The notes below the pieces were generated by a model. The model saw only the letters and a program-made list of their open reading frames with translations. It was not told where the DNA came from and did not search any database. Positions 11,763 through 23,498 of a stretch of 64,000 nt of DNA are shown here, piece by piece. Origin of the DNA: Aquatica leii (Eukaryota; Arthropoda; Insecta; Coleoptera; Lampyridae); the NCBI GenBank assembly GCA_035610365.1, contig CM069432.1, forward strand, positions 235,876,104-235,940,103. Direction: 5' to 3'. A program made the translations under genes and the position numbers. How positions within the stretch are numbered: the first letter of the stretch is position 1; every line of letters begins with the position of its first letter.

Positions 11763-12985
11763 TAATCTTTTTTTTTGTTATAGTATGCTAGGAGACGATT
11801 CATTGTATTTAACATTTATTTTGCATTGCTGTTGCTTTAATTAAAATGTGTAGCTGTAGTTTCGTATACATGACAAACTATATTTAGATATATAATTTTA
11901 TACAACATAATAATTTTTTTTCTTGAGAGTACTTTAGTAAAGGTAGCAACGTAAATATTTAAGTTGTTTGCTATGTAAATACAGTGAAATCTCCTAAAAT
12001 TTGCCAGAACCAGATAAATTTTCCGCTTTATGCAAAATTCCGCTATGTGAAGTTTTAGTTAAATTATGAAACAATTTCTTTTAATACGAACACTTTTTTG
12101 TCATAATGAAAGAATTATTCGTAAAGGCAAAAATAAATTTTAAGTAAACGTGTTTTTTTTATAAATAATGTTATTGAAACAATAAACCGAACTTACTTAG
12201 ACTTACCGCCAGATTGTCTAGGGATTAGACCTAAGTTTATACTTACTTGCCTGAAGTATATGTTTTCTTGAAAAGTAAAAAGCATAATAGTAGATTTATG
12301 AAATTTTTGTAAATGCGATAAGTTAATTACGTTCCTCATTAATCATTAACAAGTTTATATTTATGGTGTTTTGTAGTTTGGGTCCGTAATTTACTTTCCG
12401 ATTACGCGTTATGGCGGTTTCCGCATTAATAGGATCAAGTATACATACAAGTCCGTATACTCGCTCTATTATTATTTCAATAAACATTATTAATGTAAAT
12501 AAAATACTCTATTATACATATATCTAACACGTACTGTCTTTACAAATACCTACTGTTTTGTAGACAAAATTTTAATTAAAGGTTGTTACAAAAGCGCATT
12601 ATTAATTTATTTTTAAAATATCGGTGTACCCAATACTCTTTCTTCGTGTATCATATAACAATGCCTACTTGTGAGATTAAAATAACGTAAAATGCACGTT
12701 TATAGATAAACGTTGGTCCTTATATTTACTTCTCATAATATTAATGTGCATTAAAAAAATTATTCTCATTTTATAATATGGCAACGTAGCAACAATGTTC
12801 AATGCGCCACCTCTAATCTGCGGGTTAAAGTTAACTACTATAATTAATGTGTTGACCACGTTAATGAATTCTACTTCAATACAAGTAAAAAGGTAAACAA
12901 AAACGCATAAGTTGATCATCTTTAAGAATATTTCAATCAACGGTTTAGGTTTGCAAGGGAGTGGTGTGTACTCATATCAAAGTTT
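11763..12985. other. AT-rich spacer, no gene supported
   Basis: No coding signal. A CAGTGAAATCTCC string near 11,980 is faintly like a pogo/Tigger end, but no partner was found. The minus-strand ORF at 12677-12940 is low-complexity and looks spurious. Confidence 0.4.
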
Positions 12986-12989
12986 GTAG

Positions 12990-13680
12990 ATTTTATTAAA
13001 ACCCGTCGGAATCGAAAAAGAAGTAAAACCTCAACCACAAACACAGAAGGAAACGAAGAGATAAACATCGACACAACCGATAGTAGAAGGCAACTGCAAA
13101 CTAGAGTATGCAAAAACTTCTTCCTGAACACGCTGTCTTTTAGTGCGCAAACTTTTAGGACGGTATCAGCTAAAAGAACATCGACTGGTGCAATTCTACA
13201 GGACAAAAGAAGGAAGGTATTGGAAAACTCTAAATTAGTCGAAGGGTACAAAGTCCACGTACGTGCGCATATTAATTCTTTTCAACAGTTGAAAGTCACT
13301 ATTATAGAAAAAAAATTAAACGTTTATATTTAACATTTTCCATTAATATCACGAAAATGTTCTTCTTTAAGAATATTGTCAAGAAATCTATATATCAGAA
13401 GTAGCTACTCAAAGTTAAACTTTATAGATTTGTGCGAGATTTGTAATTAGTATGATCTCTCTGATGCCGAACAAAAAAGACTACTTCAAGACGCTTACGA
13501 TACCCACGTATTAAATAAAACTTGGTATAGATGCTAAAAATATTGATAAAGAAAAGGCATTAATAACACTAATTTTTGTGCGGCAGCTTTTGATTTACAA
13601 CAAATATTGCCCGTGGCTAAATCGGAAGTTGGTTTATTACTACCGTTATCACTTATCAATATATGAATGAACCTAGGTTA
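12990..13680 (+). pseudogene. relic of a repeated arthropod protein family (unknown function)
   Basis: Plus-strand pieces in changing frames read TRVCKNFFLNTLSFSAQTFRTV (13,100-13,165), KLVEGYKVHVRAHINSFQQL (13,230-13,290), DLSDAEQKRLLQDAYDTHV (about 13,455-13,512) and NNTNFCAA then FDLQQILPVAKSEVG (13,565-13,630). From memory these match, in order, a protein family highly multiplied in arthropod genomes, with an RVCKxxFLxTL block, a cysteine-rich PKKDxCxxC block and a FDLQQVLP-type block. I cannot name its function; its copy number suggests a transposon. The cysteine block is missing here, and frameshifts and stops make it a dead copy. The ORF called on the opposite strand is a shadow. Confidence 0.5.
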
Positions 13681-13869
13681 TAAGAAACATTTTTTATTTT
13701 GTTTATTTGGTTTTCATCAAGAATATTCTTTAGGAAATCCGCCTAAAAATAAAAAATGGCCAAAATAAAAAAATAATGATTAAGGATTTAGTGTCCCAGA
13801 AGTTACCCTGGACAAAAAACTAAAATAATATAAGTAAATAATAAAAGTTGGCAGTTGGCTATACTTATC

Positions 13870-15711
13870 AAACTTATCCTATCTTTCCTGCGTGAGGTAA
13901 TCGTTATCTTCATGGCGGACAGTCATTTTGCTCTTATTTTGAGGACAGTAATTTGTCTCGATGGCTTAAGAAGATGAGGCATCTTAAACTACGCAGTAAA
14001 TATTTTATTGCCGGTAAGTGCCGCAACCGACTTTTCTTGAAAGCGAAAGCTGGCCCATCTTGATAGCTCTTCCTTTTTCATTCGTGCCTCTTATTCGTTG
14101 TTCAGTTTGCTTGTACAAGGCCAGTTTATTTTTGGTCTACGGACAACACGTTCAAGACGGTTTACCAAACATGAGCCCGCTGTTATGTTATATGACTGGG
14201 TCTGCATAGGCCACAAATGCAAGACCTGTTTTTAGGGTTGTCAAATTAAAGATGATTTCTAGCTTTGGCAGACGTAATCCGCCTTCTACCTTGCCGCAAT
14301 ATAGCAACTCGTTAGCGGTACTTTGCAGCAGGTGTAATATTTGTCTTGTCACTAGTCGTAGCTCTGGGTCTAGTTTTTTAACGTTTTTTTTACTCTACGT
14401 AGTGGTAGGGTTGCTAAGACCAGGCGGTACAAGTAGTGTGGGATTAGGTATCGGGAAAGGAGTTAAAATTTCTGGTGTGATTTTAACGCTAACCTGTGAA
14501 GTATACTTAGCGTTTTGTGTGTTCGGACAAGCCCCCTATTGTTACTACTGTCCAAAAAGAAATGTCCACACCCAAATATTTGAAACGATTGCCCGCGTCT
14601 GTGTACGAAATCGCCTCTCTCATGCCAATTGTCAACCCTGGATCAGTCAGGTGCCAAGAGTCGTTTCAGAGACTTATTATAAAGCAAGCGCATTCTGTAA
14701 TCTTGGGCTTCCGCTAGAGAGTACCCGGGTTGACTTTCCAACGCTAACAGTAAAGGTTCTAAAACTGCGTTAAATAGTGATAGGGTGTCTCTTTGTTTAA
14801 TTCCGCGTTAGAGCTATATCGAGATTTTTTGATCGCAATCTATTATCGTCTACTTATCCTCATATGGAGGTCCCAAGGAAGCGTGCGGGACTGTGTCAAA
14901 GACTTTGCATATATCTATCTGCACTACGACTAGATTAGTGTGGGTAGTCTTTGAGTGCCGCAGCAATTCATTGAGGATGTAGACGTTATTGAAGCACCCC
15001 AATTCGGAGACGAAACCTTTTTGTCTGAGTGTGATTCCAAAATGCGCTCTTAGTTTCTGGTCGATAATTCCCCAGAATAGACGGCTAATTATAGAAGATA
15101 TAGCCAGGGGTCGGTAGTTTTCGACAAATTTGTAGGCTTTAGCTTCTTTTGGAATAAGCACTGTTTGGTTCATCTTCCATGCCGCAAGTTGTCTATCTGC
15201 TAACATGACGAAGTTAAACTGGAGACGAAGAACTCTTTGACGTTCCTTAGAGCGGATTGCTTTTGGTTTGTACAGATCCTCGGGTAATTGTACTGTCGGC
15301 TTTGTTCACCATAAACTAGTGTACAATTCCCGGACGTCCTCAGACATTAGCTTTTTAACCCCAACGTTGTCAAGCTAGTCTACGCGGTTGCGAACGTATT
15401 TAGCTACTAGACCAGGATTTTTTGTGTATGTCCTGGGTACGTGCGTACAGAAACTGCCGATGAGTACTACGCACCGAATCCTTCAACGCTCCCCTTCTCC
15501 ACTCTCATCTTTCGCAAGCAACAAAAGATGAGCAAAAACTAAGTCGTAGATAGAATCTACTACAGTCTGGAAAATCTTGGTTTAACTCACCTAGCCTCTT
15601 AAGGGCGTCGATTAGCAGCGAAATTTCCGCTACCGACTCTCTGGAAAATGACTTCTTTAGGGGTGTGTCGTTAAGGACAGCGTCTATTGTTCCCAGTTGC
15701 CAAACTGCCAA
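13870..15711 (-). pseudogene. R2-like LINE reverse transcriptase relic
   Basis: A minus-strand non-LTR retrotransposon ORF. From the N-terminal side it shows a decayed pre-RT region (LGTIDAVLNDTPLKKSFSRE, about 15,640-15,700), then WKMNQTVLIPKEAK, ENYRPLAISSIISRLF, RQKGFVSELGCFNNV, and VVVQIDICKVFDTVPHASL with motif A. Further on come RGIKQRDTLS (a decayed GIKQGDPLSP), FKYLGVDIS, KVEGGLRLPKLE and the C-terminal LKPSRQITVLKIRAK. The order and spacing fit R2/R4-type elements. The FADD motif C region appears deleted near 14,640, and many frames are shifted. The sequence 15,712-16,090 may hold further N-terminal remains but is not readable. ORFs on the plus strand here are shadows. Confidence 0.75.
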
Positions 15712-16090
15712 ATGCTGCTCGAAAATCTCCTCGGTAGTAACTGGAGCTAGAGGGTTTTGGTTCTCCGATTTGGGACAGTTCTCGGAAAAATCTTATGTTT
15801 CTGTGTTAGCCAATACTTCAACTTTAGAACCTTGGACTTTTTTTTCCTCTACTGAGAACGCAGATTGCCCCTTAATATGAATGTTGTTCTTTTTGCTTGT
15901 TTGTTTAGCGGCCGCAGTCTTTTTAGCGTTAGCTTCTGCGCGGTGTGTCCTTCACAAATGTGTATTCACACTCGTCTGGTTCTTAAAGGCACGCCCACAG
16001 GAGCTGCAGACCTTAGATTACTAGCCTACAATAAAATATTATTACTATATTTCATGAATTTTCTTTTGTTTTCTTTCAAGCAGGACTAGT

Positions 16091-16320
16091 CTAATTCCAA
16101 AATGTGATTGGACATAGACTATGTTTAAACACAGAACTAACTTATGACCACCTCCTACTATAGTATATCCATGATAACACGTAATTTAATGAATTAAATT
16201 AGAATTGTCTTACTCATATTTTTAAACACCCTTTTGTATCACACTCATACAACTGCAACAGGTGCAATTTATTGATATAGTACTGAAACGTCCGAGAAAT
16301 TACTTGCAAATGCAAGAGCC
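16091..16320. other. spacer upstream of promoter module
   Basis: No gene. Imperfect GAA/TTC units near 16,284-16,300 (CTGAAACG, GAGAAATT) could be weak additional heat-shock elements. Confidence 0.3.
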
Positions 16321-16629
16321 TTCTAGAAACTGTTATCTAGCTTCTAGAAGATATAGCGAAAAGGAAGGAACGCTCGAGAAGGTTTCGCCGATGTCTATAA
16401 ATACGTAAGAAAGAAATCGTAGGTCAGTTATTGCTGGAATGTGTTAAGAAGATTATCAAGTTGAAATAAATACGTATCGTTAGCACGCGCGACGTTTTAA
16501 ATAAATAACAGTGTACATCGAATCGAGTGAACGTGACTTATAGTGTAAACAAATCCGAGGACGTTATCTTATCTCGTGTTAGTTATCTTAAGTGTTATAC
16601 AACGGTCATACATAAATTATAGTGTAAGT
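16321..16629 (+). promoter_or_regulatory. heat-shock-type promoter with 5' exon-like segment
   Basis: Two perfect TTCTAGAA heat-shock units lie at 16,321-16,328 and 16,342-16,349. The second sits in the palindrome CTTCTAGAAG. An imperfect CTCGAGAAGGTTTC follows at 16,373-16,386. A TATA box, TATAAATA, is at 16,396-16,403, and a TCAGTT initiator at 16,424-16,429 puts the TATA at -30. About 198 bp downstream a strong splice donor GTAAGT (16,624) follows an exon-like segment without an ORF. No heat-shock protein coding sequence follows. Possible readings are a non-coding heat-inducible transcript, a captured hsp promoter, or a retrotransposon promoter. A diverged copy lies at 21,829-22,054. Confidence 0.5.
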
Positions 16630-16799
16630 GTTTTTATTATTAGATTTAATTAGTTCGGTTAATTTAAAAGTATACATATTTCTATAATAAGTAAACGTAG
16701 TTTTAGTCGTTTTAAATAAATTAGTTTTTAATAAATAGATACGTAACAGTACATAGTTCAGATTGGTTTAAATGTAAAATAAAATAAACATTAATTTGT

Positions 16800-17164
16800 T
16801 TATATTTTATTTTAACGTATTGTTGATGTAAACAGTCATTAGCAAAAAACTTTATAAATGAATGAAGTAAAACTTCGTTATTAAAATTTAAAAAAATGAT
16901 TTAAACAATGTATAAAATTACAAAACTGGTTAGAAAAAAACATCTTCATCTATATTCCAAAAATCTGGAAAAAGGTCATTAAGAAAATATTAATAATATC
17001 AAGAAAAAATAGAGCTTTTCAAAGTTTATTATTGATAAAAGATTATCAATTAGAAAAAAGAAAAAGGGAATTGTAATTTAATGTAAAAAGCCAAAAAACT
17101 TATGGTCTATTTAAATATAAAAATTGGGATGGTTACCACAAGAATGTCTACATATTTTTTTTTA
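16800..17164. other. no gene seen
   Basis: Extremely AT-rich stretch with homopolymer runs and nothing recognisable. Confidence 0.4.
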
Positions 17165-17637
17165 AGATTGTTGTCATAAAACCACTTTAAGGTGATATGT
17201 ACACGTTTCTATTGACTTCCTGCAAGCTATAATTTTTTGAAATTTTTCTCCTCGATTTCATTAAGATATAACCGAAATATGTCAAATTGAGCTTTTGTTG
17301 TAATATCGACTAACCTCTATATTTGTGCGCCTCGATATTGCTTTCTCCTTTATTAAATCAGGAAAAATTATTATTTTTACGTATCTTGCTTTCCCTTCAA
17401 GATATGGAATTTTTTTCTTAAAAAAAATTGTCGCATGCAGGATTCGAACCTATACTATATTTCTGTATTTATTTTGAATTATAAATAAAATTTCTAATAA
17501 ACTGGTAATGCTAGTAAATATTTTTATTTGAATAAATTATTAGGAAGAATTATCTCGACATTTTTCTGATTCAGGAGACCTTGAATCGTAAAATTATGCA
17601 AAAAATTGCGATCGCTATACTTTCCTTATGAGAAAGT
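17165..17637 (-). repeat. dispersed repeat family copy (B-box type)
   Basis: Reverse-orientation relative of the repeat at 24,841-25,811. Shared blocks are the terminal hairpin CTTTCCTTATGAGAAAG (17,621-17,637), GCGATCGC just inside it, AAGGTCTCCTGAATCAG, GGTTCGAATCCTGCATGCGA (minus strand, about 17,428-17,447) followed by a T run, and GTCATAAAACCACTT near its other end. The segment containing ACGATAACTCTCGAACC in the other copy is deleted here. No coding capacity. Confidence 0.6.
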
Positions 17638-19537
17638 AAACGTTGGAGTTTAGAATTAAAAAATATTTTGTATAAAACACAAAAAACAGTTTTCATAAAA
17701 TACATTAATATTCTTCAAATTATAATCACTATTCTTAAAAAAACATTTTGCCAAACTATCAATGAAGCCAAAAATGGTAGACGTTAGGCATTTACGCCAT
17801 CAACGTTGGAATTTTCTTCCTCAAGAAGCTCTACAAAGTAATATTACTTTTACGCAGTAAATCGGTACTTAAAACACTACCAGAAATGGAAAATTTTGTA
17901 TAGCCTTTAAGGAAATTAGAAGATTAGACTTTAGAACTGTTTTTTCAAATGTTCCAACAATACGAATAAGTGCTATTTTGCCAATTAAGGTTTACATGAC
18001 GCAATTTAAATAATTGCTTAGATATTTTTTAGCTTAATGTTTGTGCTATGTTATTTTTAGAATCACATATATATTTTCACATATTGCATGTCGTAGTTCA
18101 AAAACAAACTAAATAACTTTAATAAGTAACATAACATGTGCACTTAAATGTTTTTGTACGTTTGTTCTTTAACAATATTGTTCTTTTCTCAAATGTTCTA
18201 GAAGCTAATTTGTTAAAGTATCATTAATTACTTGTGCTATAAGCTATTTTTAATTTGAACAAAAATTGAAAATTTAATTGCAGTTATTTGTAACAAATCA
18301 CGAGCGATTTACATCGATAAATTGTAGGAACACGATATATTTCATTAAAATTTAATTTTTTTAACAATAATACGCAAACCTATTATTAGACTCATTACAC
18401 TATTGTATATACAGCGTTGTTAAATAAAGAGTAAATTAGGTTTACAATTTACATTCAATTATCTTTATCATTCGTTTGATTTTTACAACTGTAAAGCATT
18501 AAAAAAAAGGAAACGTGTGGCCTTTTATTACATAGTGAAACATCATTATAATACAAAGGTCTTCACTTGGTTTAGTTATGACCTTCACGGCGAATAACAA
18601 CCGTAGGATTCTACCTAGTTCTGTAATAACAGGAACTGCTGCACTTAATTACCTGGTTACCAACAAAAAAATGGATGCTTAATTGCTTAAGTCATGCTTG
18701 GTTTACATTCAACTTTAGTTAGTAGTAAACAAACTTAGTACTTCTAGTGAGTAATTGAATTTTATTTATAATTGTTTGTTTGGTTTTGCGTAAATGTTTA
18801 ACGATTGAAGTGCCGAGCGTGATGTTTCAAACAAAACAACAAAATTTATAGCAAAAATTGTTATTAATATTTATATTAAGCAAGAAAACAACATTGTTAT
18901 TTTATGTAATTTTCGAGACTCGAATTTAAAGTTCATGTACGTTTTTTATTCTAATTTGACAATAACTCAATGTCGCATTCATAATATAAAAATGTTCTGA
19001 GATTTTGATAATAATTTTTATGTGTTATTTATGAGTAAATATTATTGTGATTTTAAATATACTTATCCAAAGTGAAATTATATTACTTACCTAATAAATT
19101 ATTTATGACTAAAACGTTTTAATTGCCTATTGTTTGAAATATTTATTTTTCATTAACAAATACATACTTTTAAACATTCAAAATCAAATGTAGCACACAT
19201 TTTCAAAAGTTTACCTTATAAATATTTGAAGACTACGTTATCTAAACCTATCTAATAAACGCTAGTAAGAATATTATAGATTTCGATAAATTAATTTATA
19301 AATATTTTCTTGTGAGGCGTGGCGCTGTAATCGGAGTTTATCAGAAATTTACTACAATCCGCCATACAAACACAAATTATTTTATAGTAAACAATCCGTC
19401 AAATAAATTTACTTTAACTTCGATGTGTAATATTTACGTAGTATTCTCGCGTTTCCTTACGTTGTTTTATTAATTATTTAGAGTCTATGTCGATATTAGT
19501 TTAAACTTTATAATATATTTTTGATAAGTTAAAAAAA
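17638..19537. other. 1.9 kb without recognisable genes
   Basis: AT-rich. No ORF, RNA gene or element boundary that I can support. Confidence 0.45.
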
Positions 19538-19831
19538 GTGTTTGAAACAATGGTGTTAAATAAAAGAAAAATTTCTGAAATATCTGATAACAGTAAATTT
19601 TCTTCGCTTAGGAAAAATGTCCAAATGTTTCAAGAGTTGCAGAAAAAAATCAATATCAATTTTCAAAGAAACTTATTTTCTTTTAGACCACACACGTTTG
19701 TAATTTTACACAGTTTTTCCCGTACGGTTTTACCTGTAGATCAGTTTTACTCGACGGTTAAACACGATAGTGTATTTACAAGTAATTTGTTTTCAATAAT
19801 AAAAAGTGAGTATTCCTATAAAACGAGTTGA
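19538..19831 (+). CDS. hypothetical ORF, 97 codons
   Basis: The frame has an internal ATG at 19,550 in a fair eukaryotic context (GAAACAATGG) and ends in TGA. The N-terminal half is charged and helix-prone (NKRKISEISDNSKF, MFQELQKKI). The second half is serine/phenylalanine-rich. I do not recognise it, and no splice site or neighbour supports it as a gene. It could be the 5' part of a degraded transposase (hAT C-terminal sequence lies 1.5 kb downstream) or chance. Confidence 0.2.
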   Translation: MFETMVLNKRKISEISDNSKFSSLRKNVQMFQELQKKININFQRNLFSFRPHTFVILHSFSRTVLPVDQFYSTVKHDSVFTSNLFSIIKSEYSYKTS

Positions 19832-21129
19832 GTGTTTAAGGTAAAGCTTTATGCTTCACCTTAAGAACTCAAAATTTAACGAGCGAGTCTCAACCACATA
19901 AGCTCACGGAAGAAGTGAAACTTTTTTGCTAATTAATTACTTTTATTTTTATTTATTGATGAAAAGTAAAATGGTTAACTCAATTAAATTAATTGAAAAT
20001 TTCAGAACAACGCTTCATAAACACGTGGATAGTCACAACAAAATTAAAAGTTAGAATGGTTCATGTCAATACAAACGTCAGAAATGTAAATAAAAAAACA
20101 TAGTTTGCTGAGACTGTGCTGCCCCCTTTTGGGTTACGGTGCAACTTACTACAACTAAAATTTCAGAGTTACCCTCGCTAAAGAAGTTTCACTTCAAAAA
20201 AGTACTATTCTAGTTTTACAAAATGGCTAAATATTGTTAAAAAAAAACTTATTCAATTTACATCGTTTGAACCCGTACGTAGTTATCTGGTTTCTGCATT
20301 ACAACAACGAAATTACTTTGCAGAAAAATTCATTTTCCGCAGAGAAAGGCTTAATCTCTGACGGAACCGGCAAATTCCCTTTCTTTAAGTGAGTGAGTAA
20401 GAAACCAATGCTAATAGAGGCAATAAATGCATTTAATCTCAACCTGCGATCCTGTATTTTATGAATATCTTGTAAGATTTAAAATGCATATCAATATTCT
20501 AATCACTTATATTTCACAAGAAATTCAAAACTAGTTTATTGCAATTTTGGGGTTTGCCATTGGACAAGTAAAAAATATTATTCGATTATATTTGACAATA
20601 CTCCGTATATTTTTCACAAAACCAGGTTTAATATACGTACCGATTTAAAAGTTTACAGCATTTGCTTTTTTTCTAAAATTGATCCACGTTCAAATAACAT
20701 TCAACGTAAATGTACTAAAATTTAAACTAAATCTCTTATTGCAATGCAATTACAGCGACAATCTAATAAAATAGAAGTTTAATTCAAGCGTACATCGGCT
20801 TGACTCAAAACCAACAGTCTTTTGCATGATACATATCAATTCCGCATAACCTTTTTTTCCGTGAAGAAAGATCCAAAGCTGAATTTGTACCTTGCTCAAA
20901 CCATTCATCAAACCTGGTTTGTTTTTATGCTGCCTCAGTTCATTCGAGCTTAATATTTTTTTTTCGGAACATTAGACATTTTCATCACTGCAAAAACTTA
21001 CAGAAATCGATGAAAGCTTCTTAACACAAGAACAAGCGCAGGAATTTTGCTAGCTACGATGAGTCATTTTCCTTTCTTTGTATCTTAGGTTTCTTGTAAC
21101 CTTTTACAAACAAAACGATTTCATTTAAC
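19832..21129. other. no gene seen
   Basis: No coding region supported. The sequence near 20,820-20,960 may be degraded hAT sequence leading into the fragment at 21,153, but no motif is legible. Confidence 0.35.
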
Positions 21130-21152
21130 TGTGCGCTCAGAAAGTAAGTGCT

Positions 21153-21601
21153 TTGCAGATGGTACTGATTAAAAAACAAGAAGAATTGATGGACGATGCT
21201 ATAAGTTATGCAAAAAATATGTGTGCATACTTTGGCATTTCCATGGAACCTCAGAAGCGCAAAACAAGAAAGCACATTTTAATTTACGAAAGTAGAAATA
21301 CCAGCTTGTACCATGTAAATGAATTGAGGCAGAAGCTTTTTACGTATTTGCCGAAACTGCAAAAGATTATTACTCACAATTGCCAACACAATTAAAGTTG
21401 ATTAAACATTATTTAAAATTAGCAATACGTACTTCAAGGCTAACCAATCTAATTATCGTGTATATTGAGCAAGGATTATGCGATGTTATTAACATCGATA
21501 GAGCAATAGAAGACTTGGTTCATAAAAAAAATACACAAATACATCTCAAAACATTTATCATGAAATTACTTTTTGAAGTCGATCAAACACATTTCACTTA
21601 A
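21153..21601 (+). pseudogene. hAT transposase C-terminal fragment
   Basis: Two overlapping frames encode the C-terminal end of a hAT transposase. The first holds an acidic/basic linker (QEELMDDAISYAKN, GISMEPQKRKTRKH). The second holds the dimerisation domain in its usual order: QLKLIKHYLKLAIRTSRLTN, then IVYIEQGLCDVINIDRAIED, then LVHKKNTQIHLKT. This parallels the xxLKRIKTYLRSTMxxxRLxxLAL...I pattern of the family. A frameshift lies at about 21,385. The catalytic core is not present upstream. Confidence 0.6.
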
Positions 21602-21828
21602 ACCTATTCGAACTGTCAATTCTAAAACCTCTCCGATTAACCCAAACTATATTTTTTTAAAACACAAAGATTGTATTCGCTTATGACATATATTTAGAGA
21701 ACTGAAAACTTTAACGCAAGAACAGAAACCATTATAATGAGTTGTAAAAATGTCAAAATAATTAAATAGATCAACATTTTACATTTTTTGGTTGATTACT
21801 ACTTACGTATTGAAACGTTCCCAATTTA

Positions 21829-22054
21829 GAACATTCGAGGCGATTATCGAAGCAGATAGAATATTCTACTCAGCTAAGACGAGCTATTCAAAGAAAATTG
21901 GCGTCAGTCTTAAGTCTGAAAGAGAAATTGCGGTTTAAATAAATAAGTGCAATGTCAGTGTAAAAGAGAACGTGTCATTGGTAAATAAAATGCATTAAGC
22001 GATTAATTATCTTATCTGCGGACAGTGACGGTCATATATAAATTATTTGTAAGT
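21829..22054 (+). promoter_or_regulatory. diverged second copy of the heat-shock promoter/5' exon module
   Basis: It carries two heat-shock units, GAACATTC (21,829-21,836) and GAATATTC (21,859-21,866), and an initiator TCAGTC (21,904-21,909). There is no clear TATA. A segment shared with the 16.3-kb copy contains TTTAAATAAATAA and ACGGTCATAYATAAATTAT, ending at the same splice donor GTAAGTGT (22,049). The exon-like part would be about 143 nt. No ORF follows; a Tc1 element begins at 22,162. Confidence 0.35.
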
Positions 22055-22161
22055 GTTTGTTGTTTTTATTAAAAATCATTAGCTATAAATTTTATTAGTG
22101 TTCGTTGTAATGTGCTTGAGTTTATTAAAATTAGTTACGTGTAGAATAATTAATAATAGTA

Positions 22162-23498
22162 GCAACACCAAGAAGGCGTTAGAATTTATTCACCAAACAT
22201 GGCAGAAATGTTTAACTAGTCAAAGGTAGTAATTGATTAAAATTTCAAAGAAATTAAACAAAAGATAAAAGCATTTTTTATTGTTCACATGTTGAACCAC
22301 CCCTATTAGTTTAAACTCCCGCACCTTTCTTGGCATGGATTTTACGAGGTGGTCAATTTCTTTCTGAGGTATTGCATCCCAGACTATCTGTTTTTCTGTA
22401 GAGGATGGACTAACTGCTTGAGTCTTCTACCCAGCATGTCTCACACATCTTCGATAAGCGGAAGGTCGGGATATCTGGGTGGCCACGGCAAGGTATTGAC
22501 GTTAGCCACTTCGAAGCGCTCCATAGAATGTCTTGCAATGTAGGGACGCGCATTATTCTGTTAGAAGATCGGGTCCTACAGCTCCAGCGGAATGGAAGGG
22601 TTCTACCACTTCATCGACATATCGGAGGACATTCATATTTCCTCGGATGAATACCAACTATGACCTCCTTTCCTAAGCAATAGCACTCCATACCATAACC
22701 CTCGCGATGTGGTGAACATGCCGCTCAACAGAAAACTCCACATTGCGACGTTCTAGGTCTACGTCTGACCATCATGCGACCATCGCGCATTCCTAAGCAG
22801 AATCGGGATTTGTCACTGAAGACCACCATATGCCATTTCACGTCCCAATCCAGTCGCAAGGTACACCACAAACGTTGCTGTCGATGAACCGGAAGCAGAC
22901 GATGTGACCGATAGGGCTGCAAGCCAAAAGCTCTTATTCGACGGTAAACTGTGCGAAGGGTTACAAAACGCCATTTGTTTTGAAACCATAGATCTTGTAC
23001 TCTAGAATCGGTCTGTTAATGCCATTAATCGAAGATGGCGGTCCTGGACCACATGTGTCTGTCTTGGCCGTTCATTTCCTCATCTACGACGTTCTAGACT
23101 ATGCTTGATAACACTTACAGTATGACAGAGGATTGGTTACGGTTAAGATGGTTAGCAATTTCTCTAAATGAAAAACTACCTTTACATAAGCCAATAATGC
23201 GACTTCCGTCGAATTCATTCTGTTGTCGATAATTTCAGGTTGCCGCACTCTAGGCATAATCGCAGCCTCAAAACGCAAAGAAAAACACAAAAACAAAAGA
23301 ATTGCGACCAAAAACAATTCAGAAATCGACTTAATCTCTCAAGAAATATACCCGATAATTTCAATTGTAACAAGTAAAACGTCTAATTTTTCATGACTAC
23401 TAAATTATTTTGAATGAAATTTTAATCATACTACCTTTCACTAGTTAAACATTGCTGCCAAGTTTGGTCCAAAAATTCTAACTTCTTCTTGGTGTTGC
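22162..23498 (-). mobile_element. Tc1-like transposon, about 1.34 kb
   Basis: Inverted terminal repeats of about 85 bp begin GCAACACCAAGAAG at both ends (22,162 on plus, 23,498 on minus) and include ATGTTTAACTAGT. TA precedes the left end; the right flank has drifted. The length is right for a complete but dead Tc1 copy. Confidence 0.8.
22330..23257 (-). pseudogene. Tc1-like transposase relic
   Basis: The minus-strand reading starts MPRVRQPEIIDN at about 23,257, the usual Tc1 N-terminus. It continues through a decayed paired-like DNA-binding region to HRQQRLWCTLRLDWDVKW and MVVFSDKSRFCLGMRDGR (about 22,780-22,870), where SDKSRF is the first catalytic Asp block (normally SDESRF). The QDNARPH block is unreadable, but the C-terminal end IPQKEIDHLVKSMPRKV (about 22,335-22,385) is preserved. 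Many stops and shifts. Confidence 0.75.

Noticed and set aside
12677..13251. two minus-strand ORFs of 87 and 104 codons
   Set aside because: The first is low-complexity; the second is antisense to the RVCKNFFLNTL relic.
14252..14773. 173-codon plus-strand ORF
   Set aside because: The opposite strand reads as R2-like RT (RGIKQ, FKYLGVD, GGLRLPK); this ORF is a shadow.
17428..17447. tRNA gene suggested by a perfect T-arm motif
   Set aside because: No acceptor, D or anticodon arms can be drawn around it; the motif recurs in a dispersed repeat.
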